A model generated the notes under the pieces. The model made no database searches. It had not been told where the DNA came from and saw nothing but the letters and a program-made list of their open reading frames with translations. Positions 58,368 through 64,000 of a stretch of 64,000 bases of DNA are shown here, piece after piece. Made by a program: the position numbers and the translations under genes. The stretch spans positions 205,267,405-205,331,404 of the forward strand of contig OZ018319.1 in the NCBI GenBank assembly GCA_963969495.1, read 5' to 3'. The number at the start of each line of letters is the position of its first letter. Position 1 is the first letter of the stretch. This DNA is from Ceratothoa steindachneri. Taxonomy: Eukaryota; Arthropoda; Malacostraca; Isopoda; Cymothoidae.

Positions 58368-58589
58368 GGACGTGATGGACAACTTTGTGCTGCGCCTCAA
58401 GAAATGCACTGAGCTAAATGGAGGTCATCTCGAACACGTGCTCGAGAATAAAGAAGAAAAGTCCAGACTGTCATGTTTTTAAAACACAATAAACTAGTTA
58501 TCACCAAAGTTTCATTCAATCCTTGCAGAAAATTAAGAAATGAGGCCTATCGAAAGTTGGTGCCCGTTTTTGGGGGGTGACTCTGTATA

Positions 58590-59305
58590 TCAAAACAATA
58601 AAAACGTTTCTAACTGCATCAAAACTATCATTGTGCCCATGGTCGAGAGCATTGTAACGAGTGTCTCTCTCCATCTCCCTCCCCCCTCTCGCTATAACAC
58701 ACAATTTCTCCTACACGCACGTTCTCACACACTTTCTCGCACAAACTCTGTTGTACACTCTCACACAATTTTAAATACTCTCACACACTCCATCGCTCAC
58801 TCCCTCTCACATACATTGTTTCACACACTCTGTCTCACACACCCTACCTTTCATATGCTATCTCTCAAACACTCCGTCTCTTTCAAACAGTCTCTCTCAC
58901 ACACATTTTCTCACACTCTCTCTCTCACGCATTCACACACTCTCACACATTCACACACTCTCACATATTCACACACTCACTCAGATATGCACTCTTCCGC
59001 ACACACTTTCACACATACTCTCTCACACACTCTCACACACACTATCTCTCACAAACCATTTTCTCTCACTCACTGGCTCAGACACACATACTCTCTTTCA
59101 CGCAGTGTTACACTCTCCCATACACTCTCTCTCACACACAGGCTCTTTCACACACTCTCTCACATACTCTCTCTCATACACTATCTCTCTCTCAAATCTC
59201 TCTCACACTCACTCTTACTCACTCTCGCTTTCAATCTCTCAAACTTGCTCTCACTCTCTCAATTTTGCTCTCAGTCTCGCTATCACCCTGTAAGTTTCTT
59301 TTACA
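58590..59305. repeat. Degenerate (CACACTCT)n tract
   Basis: From about 58665 to 59290 the sequence is a CT/CA-rich tract of CACACTCTCT-type units. The 270-codon frame 58540-59352 is a translation of this tract. Because CR1 copies here end in such tracts, it may be the expanded tail of another LINE copy whose body is gone. Confidence 0.85.
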
Positions 59306-59309
59306 CTCT

Positions 59310-60414
59310 CTCGAATTTCGCAAGAACCGCTCATGTCTCGCTAATCTACTAGAATTTTTCCACAGTGTTTTGAGTGAGTATGACCGTAGTCGAGCTGTGG
59401 ATATCTTATACCTGGACTTTCACAAAGCATTTGATAAGGTCCCACACCGCAGCTTGATGAATAAGGCACGCGCCCTCGGTATTACTGGCAATTTAGCTGA
59501 ATAGATACAAAACTGGCCCTCGGGACGGAGGCAATGAGTAAAGATCAACGGGGTAGATTTGGAATAGGCGCCGATCAGTAGCTGAGTGCTCCAGGTTTCA
59601 ATGCTCGGGCCTCTATTGTCCATCGTCTACATCAATGACGTATACGGAGGGCTACTCTGCTCGATCGTCAAGTTCACTGAAGATATCAAGTTGGGAAGTA
59701 ATGTGAGCTCGTGAGAAGGAGTGGAACGCCTGCGAAATAGCCTTCTCAGGGTAAGTGAGTGGTCCGAGAGGTGGCAGATGCCATTTAACTTTGACAAGTG
59801 CAAGGTAATGCACATTGGACATGCTAACCCTCTGGAAAACTACTCCTTGCTAGGCAAACAGCTAGATACCACTGACCTTAAGAAAGATTTAGACGTGTTA
59901 ATTAGCAGTGACCTAAAGTTCTCTAAGCAGTGCCTCCAGGTAGAAAGGAAAAGAAGGCCCAGCCAATGCTAGGGTACATAAAGAGACATTTCCGTCAGAA
60001 ATAAGCAGATTGTTCTCGCCTTGTCCAACTCTCTAGTCCGGTTACACGTTGAATACACCGTTCAATTCTCTACCGTCAAAAGTGGTGAACAGTTCATCAA
60101 TCGAACAGTTCAAATTTCGACTCGACAAGATATCCACACCTTGACCTAGATGGTACCACCTTGGTATAGATTATAGATTTGAGGCAAGTAGATAGGCTTC
60201 GACTTTTCTATACAACTTCCTGATTGTGTTCTCTTATTTTCAGCACAATCAGGTATCGTTTCAGCTTTCTGGCCCGCAAATGCGGGTGGGAGAGGTCAGC
60301 GGGGAGAGCCTTCATCTATGATATGCTTTCTCTTATGCTATAGGTTAGGACCTTCCCAAAATAGTACCTCCACGGTATCGTCAGCAATGTCCCTTGAGGT
60401 ACTACTTTTTCTTG
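59310..60414 (+). pseudogene. CR1-type LINE fragment H (internally deleted)
   Basis: RKNRSCLANLLEFFHSVLSEYDRSRAVDILYLDFHKAFDKVPHRSLM (59310-59500), then after stops LGPLLSIVYINDV, KFTEDIKLGSN (FADD box altered to FTED), MPFNFDKCKVMHIGHANPLENYSLLGKQLDTTDLKKDLDVLISSDLKFSKQC, NSLVRLHVEYTVQFST and a direct jump to the 3' region. The same junction is found in fragment I at 53.2-53.8 kb. The 3' region ends in CT-rich tail sequence. Confidence 0.88.
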
Positions 60415-60654
60415 TGACTCTCTCATATACTGTCTCTCACTCTCTCTCTCATTTTCTCCCTCTCCCTCTCCCTCTCCCTCTCTATTTTTCATTTTCTCCA
60501 TCTCTCTCTCCTTCTCCCCCTCTTTAACACACTTTATCCCTCGCGCACTCTCACTCACACACTATCTTAAACAAACTCTGTTTCACACACTCCACACTGT
60601 CTCACACTCTCAAACACTATATCTCGCACACACAGCCTCACACATTCTGATATG
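60415..60654 (+). repeat. (CT)/(CACACTCT) tail of LINE H
   Basis: Starts TTGTGACTCTCTCATATACT as in the inverted copy at 53.19 kb and ends CACACATTCTGATAT, a word also found in that copy near 52780. The next element begins at 60655. Confidence 0.85.
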
Positions 60655-60790
60655 CGACAACTGTTATTGTTTCTAAGAGTGCGATTTAAGTAGATAGCGG
60701 CAGCTGCGTAACCAAGGAATATACCAAACACAATGACAAAAATAGATTTTAATACACACGAAATAAAAGAGGACAACATAAATATATATA

Positions 60791-60866
<76 letters not shown>

Positions 60867-61371
60867 TAGATAAATGAGACGGACTGAAGCTCCGAATACT
60901 AATTAGATAACCGTGGTTAGGGAATGGTTATAATAGGAGCTTGAGGGTAATGAATGATTTACTTCCTTTTAAACTCGAGGGTAGGGTGGGGCTTCTAGGG
61001 GGAGGTCTTGGTGACCTTGAGTACTTACGGGGTGTAGCCACAGAACCCACAGCGACTTGCGTTTGCGAGATGCGGGCCTCCTGTCTTAAGAGGTCACCAA
61101 ACGAACTTCGAAGGCGGAGGGGTTGAGATGACTTCTCTACACTCGGATTGAGCAAGCGAATGGGCCTCTTGTCGTAAGAGGTCAGTCTTCGACTGACCTT
61201 CGAACAGGTAGCACGTGTTTTATAGAGCTCTCAGTCTGTTGATCTATTTTTCAGATTTTTCTATAGTTTGTTTGTTTTTTGTTTTTTTTTCTCACCACAA
61301 TCAGCCAAAGCTAAGTTGCTCTTCTTTTTTTTCTTATTGCTACTTAAATTCTTTCTTTGTTTGAATAAGTG

Positions 61372-62529
61372 ATGGAGTTTGGGGATGAAAGTGAGCATGA
61401 GTGTCGGAATGTATGCATTGGTTGTGGTGTATTAGGTGAGGGGTATACATGTGTTGTATGTGGGCTGCGTGAATGCATTGTAGATTTAGAGGGGATGAGA
61501 AGGCAGGATTTAGACAGGATATGTAGGCTGGAGGGGTTAGTTGCTGAGCTCAGGAGGGAACTTAGTGTTAGGCCTAGATTTGGGAATAGGTTAGGTGGTG
61601 AGGTAGGCCAGTTAGATGTTTCAGGTGAAGGTAGAGGGCCGGTGGAGGAGGTAGGATATGATAGTTCTAGTGATAGTGAAGTTAGCCCCCTTAGATTAGT
61701 TAGAAATAGGCCTAGTGAGGATGGGGGACAGTGGAGAGTGGTTAGGAAACATGAAGCTAGGGAGGCTTCTCCTGTTCTTTGTGAGAATAGGGTTGCCTCT
61801 GTTGAGGTGGTTAGCCAGGGGGAGAATAGGTGTGTGAGTCAGAGGGACACAGAACCTATTAGCTTGACTAATAGATTCAGTGCCCTAAGAGAGGAAGTAA
61901 CTGGAAGTGATATGACTGATGGGGGTGGGGGTGGAGTTCGAGTGACTGGTAGTTTGAATGAGAATAGGAGTGGGGATGGAGTTAGGTCTGTGGGGGTTAG
62001 GAATAGGAGTCTGACTGAAGTGCTTGTGATGGGTGATTCGCGAGTTAGATATTTAGATAGGAAGTTGAATGCAAGTAGATTGAATGGTTTGAGGGTGTGT
62101 TTGCCGGGTGCTGGAGTGAGAGATCTGTCTGATAGGTATGAGGAACTGGTGTCTGGCTGTGCAAGGGATGCGGTTGTGATTACACATGTAGGAGTGAATG
62201 ATGTGAAGAAAGTGGGTGCATGTGAGTTACGTGAGAGGTACAAGAGGTTGATTGAAAAGGTGAAAGAAAGTAGAATGAAAGGTGTTGTGACAGGTGTGCT
62301 TCCAAGAATGGATGTTGGGGTAGAATGGATGTCTCGTGCAATTGGTCTGAATGATTATGTGAGGAGGATGTGTGAGATGGAAGGTGTCATGTTTGTGGAT
62401 GTGTGGGATAGGTTTGTTGGAATGAAAGAAATGTATGCGATGGATGGACTGCATTTGAGTAGGAGGGGGGTAGATGTGTTGTGGGAGGAGTATGATCGTG
62501 TTATTAGGTCTTTGCGGGCGGGAAACTAG
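61372..62529 (+). CDS. CR1 LINE ORF1 protein: zinc finger, coiled coil, SGNH esterase
   Basis: 385 residues from the ATG at 61372 (a GTG one codon upstream was not used). C15-x2-C18-x8-C27-x2-C30 forms a finger. A short coiled coil follows (about 38-65: LEGMRRQDLDRICRLEGLVA and LRREL). The middle is acidic and disordered. The SGNH hydrolase domain spans about 215-382: VLVMGDSRVRYL with G221-D222-S223, THVGVNDV with N276, and MDGLHLSRRG with D358 and H361. All four blocks are intact. CR1 ORF1 esterases are thought to assist retrotransposition. ORF2 starts about 24 bases after the stop. Confidence 0.92.
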   Translation: MEFGDESEHECRNVCIGCGVLGEGYTCVVCGLRECIVDLEGMRRQDLDRICRLEGLVAELRRELSVRPRFGNRLGGEVGQLDVSGEGRGPVEEVGYDSSSDSEVSPLRLVRNRPSEDGGQWRVVRKHEAREASPVLCENRVASVEVVSQGENRCVSQRDTEPISLTNRFSALREEVTGSDMTDGGGGGVRVTGSLNENRSGDGVRSVGVRNRSLTEVLVMGDSRVRYLDRKLNASRLNGLRVCLPGAGVRDLSDRYEELVSGCARDAVVITHVGVNDVKKVGACELRERYKRLIEKVKESRMKGVVTGVLPRMDVGVEWMSRAIGLNDYVRRMCEMEGVMFVDVWDRFVGMKEMYAMDGLHLSRRGVDVLWEEYDRVIRSLRAGN

Positions 62530-62552
62530 ATACTAATAGTGGTCAGGGAATT

Positions 62553-64000
62553 ATGAGAGGACATTATAGTACTGAAAGTAGAATGGACTTGGCACATAAC
62601 AGAAATAGGTTCCAAGGCGATAGAGGTGAGGTCATTCAAGTTTCAAGAGGTGCTTCAGGGATAGGGGGGTTAAATTGTTTCTATACAAATGCTCGTAGTC
62701 TTAGAAACAAGAAGGATGAGCTATTTAGTTATATTAGCAATGAGGATATAGATATATTATGCGTTACTGAATCATGGGTTAATGAAATAGAATTTAGTGA
62801 CACTATAAGTGAATTTGATTTTCAGGGCTATAATATGTACATTAGTCAAAGGACAGGTAGGATTGGTGGAGGAATAATTATCTATATAAAAAACAAGATT
62901 GTTTCAAGTTTAAATACTTCAATAAAGCAGGATGGAGTTGAGTCACTTTGGATAGATATTAAGTTCAGTAAAAATAGAATGGTGCATTTGGGAGCTTTTT
63001 ACAGGCCACCTGGGCAGACTGATGATATAGATGAACTAATGATAAGGGAAATAAGTAAGGGATGTGAAACAGATGCAGTTATTATTGGGGACTTCAACTT
63101 AAACTCTGTGGACTGGGAAAATATGATAGGTAGGGATAGAACAAGTGGCAGGTTCATAGAATGCTTTGAGGATAATTTTTTGAATCAATTTGTTAATGAG
63201 CCAACGAGGGGGGACAATATATTAGATTTAGTACTTTCTAACAGTGATCATTTAGTTCAAGAATTGACTGTTGGGGAAGCATTGGGAAATAGTGACCATC
63301 AGATAGTTCGTTTTAACTTGGGAATTGAGAAGGGTAAAATAACTGAGAATGCTGAAAAAGTTCCAAATTTTCATAAGGGAGATTATGTAAAACTTCGAAG
63401 CTTGCTAAATTTGGTAGACTGGGATATAGAATTCAGAGGTAAAAATGCTTATGGGATGTGGGATACTTTCAAGCATATAATAAATGTAGTCCAAGAACAA
63501 TGTATCCCAATGAAGGCCATTAGGAACAAAAGTAGGAAACCATTATGGTGGAATCAGGAGATAGCTAGAAAAATTTCAGAGAAGAAAAGGGCATATAAAA
63601 AATTACAGGTAGAAAATAATATTCAAAATTTAAGTGATTATAGAATGGCTAGGAATGAGTTAAATAAGATTATAAAGAAGAACAAAAGGGTGTCAGAAAT
63701 TAAATTAGCTCAGGATAGCAACAAAGATCCTAGAAAGTTCTTTAGTTACTATAAAACTAATAACAAGTGTGGCAGAGTTAAAATAGGACCTATCAAATAT
63801 GAAGGGTTTGTGAGAGAAACTGATGAGGAAATAGTTGAGGTACTAAATGGTCATTTTGCATCAGTATTTACAAAAGAGAAACTAAATAGTCCTATGTATA
63901 GTACTCATAGGTCAGGAAAAGAGGTGTTTACTAACATTTGTGTGGATCGGAGGATGATAAAAGGACTAATAGGTGATTTAGATACTACCAAGGCCTCCGG
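62553..64000 (+). CDS. CR1 LINE ORF2 (endonuclease and start of RT), truncated by window end
   Basis: My own translation from the ATG at 62553 (another in-frame ATG is at 62583) is open for 482 codons to the window edge. APE endonuclease blocks are all present: FYTNARSLRNK, ILCVTESWVN (E), GGGIIIYIKN, GAFYRPPG (Y), VIIGDFNLNSVDW (D, N), NEPTRGDNILDLVLSN (D), GNSDHQIVRF (SDH). The linker AQDSNKDPRKFFSYYKTNNK and LNGHFASVFT follow, and the last codons DTTKASG are the entry to the reverse transcriptase. The frame is also open upstream into the end of ORF1. Confidence 0.92.
   Translation, partial: MRGHYSTESRMDLAHNRNRFQGDRGEVIQVSRGASGIGGLNCFYTNARSLRNKKDELFSYISNEDIDILCVTESWVNEIEFSDTISEFDFQGYNMYISQRTGRIGGGIIIYIKNKIVSSLNTSIKQDGVESLWIDIKFSKNRMVHLGAFYRPPGQTDDIDELMIREISKGCETDAVIIGDFNLNSVDWENMIGRDRTSGRFIECFEDNFLNQFVNEPTRGDNILDLVLSNSDHLVQELTVGEALGNSDHQIVRFNLGIEKGKITENAEKVPNFHKGDYVKLRSLLNLVDWDIEFRGKNAYGMWDTFKHIINVVQEQCIPMKAIRNKSRKPLWWNQEIARKISEKKRAYKKLQVENNIQNLSDYRMARNELNKIIKKNKRVSEIKLAQDSNKDPRKFFSYYKTNNKCGRVKIGPIKYEGFVRETDEEIVEVLNGHFASVFTKEKLNSPMYSTHRSGKEVFTNICVDRRMIKGLIGDLDTTKAS

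Larger units (their letters stand above)
53952..58587 (+). mobile_element. Tc1/mariner DD41D element, split by a retroelement
   Basis: The left end TACAGGGTCCTCCCCAAATG and the right end read on the minus strand TACAGAGTCACCCCCCAAAA are imperfect terminal inverted repeats, each flanked by TA (53950-53951 and 58588-58589). Transposase halves lie at 54036-54337 and 57798-58367; the retroelement 54338-57797 separates them. About 60 codons between the halves are missing, so the insertion came with a target deletion or the mariner was already deleted. Confidence 0.85.
60655..64000 (+). mobile_element. CR1-type LINE, apparently intact, runs off the window
   Basis: A 5' region (60655-61371) carries an internal (TA)n tract at 60796-60864, followed by ORF1 and ORF2 with no stop or frameshift that I can find. 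The left boundary is inferred from the identical 5' end of the related repeat at 15850. The strand is purine-rich with many GTG/AGG codons, unlike the other CR1 copies here, indicating a distinct and younger subfamily. Confidence 0.85.

Noticed and set aside
58540..59352. 270-codon frame rich in SHTLSHTL
   Set aside because: It is a reading of the (CACACTCT)n tract with no start or domain context; only its last 15 or so codons overlap true LINE sequence.

Overview
This window looks like repeat-dominated intergenic DNA from an invertebrate animal, most likely an arthropod and possibly a crustacean. The grounds are an AT-rich base composition, very long (TA)n and (CT)n microsatellites, several Penelope-like elements, CR1-type LINEs with an esterase ORF1, a DD41D mariner, and short interstitial TTAGG-like tracts. 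The species cannot be named from the sequence. I found no host protein-coding gene and no convincing functional RNA gene. Almost every recognisable reading frame belongs to a transposable element, and nearly all of those are broken.

Region by region. 1-19 kb is AT-rich spacer holding small hAT-like MITEs (494-926, 4447-4944, 12035-12550, 14496-16047, 17198-17433, with 8-bp target duplications), minisatellites (2.2-2.8, 8.5-9.3, 9.95-10.6, 11.34-11.69 and 12.6-13.05 kb), a foldback at about 5.76-6.13 kb, and two tRNA-like sequences beside microsatellites. 19-29.2 kb is a run of three CR1-type LINE copies (A 19.1-24.5, B 24.5-27.9, C 28.1-29.2 kb). Copy A contains a 1.8-kb near-perfect palindrome. 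29.3-45.1 kb mixes Penelope-like fragments with a second LINE family (F 29.7-32.0, D 33.06-40.24, G 41.24-41.89 kb). LINE D is split by a 4.16-kb I-group LINE (E, minus strand) with an exact 12-bp target duplication. 45-52 kb is mostly unassigned AT-rich DNA with a 30-bp minisatellite and a hAT MITE (50460-51083) that carries its own 25-bp minisatellite.

52.5-60.65 kb is a nested structure. Two inverted copies of an internally deleted CR1 LINE flank a DD41D mariner (53952-58587). The mariner is in turn interrupted by a 3.46-kb minus-strand retroelement encoding a long N-terminal region plus reverse transcriptase and RNase H, with no integrase or recombinase that I can see. That insertion starts at a 24-bp repeat which recurs just downstream of a TATA box near its other end, so it has the shape of an integrated full-length transcript.

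The window ends in the best-preserved element: a CR1 LINE from about 60655 with an intact ORF1 (zinc finger, coiled coil, SGNH esterase) and an ORF2 that stays open through the whole endonuclease to the window edge. How the parts relate: autonomous LINEs and Penelope-like elements appear to use or seed (CT)n and (TA)n tracts, and the nested order gives a relative chronology.
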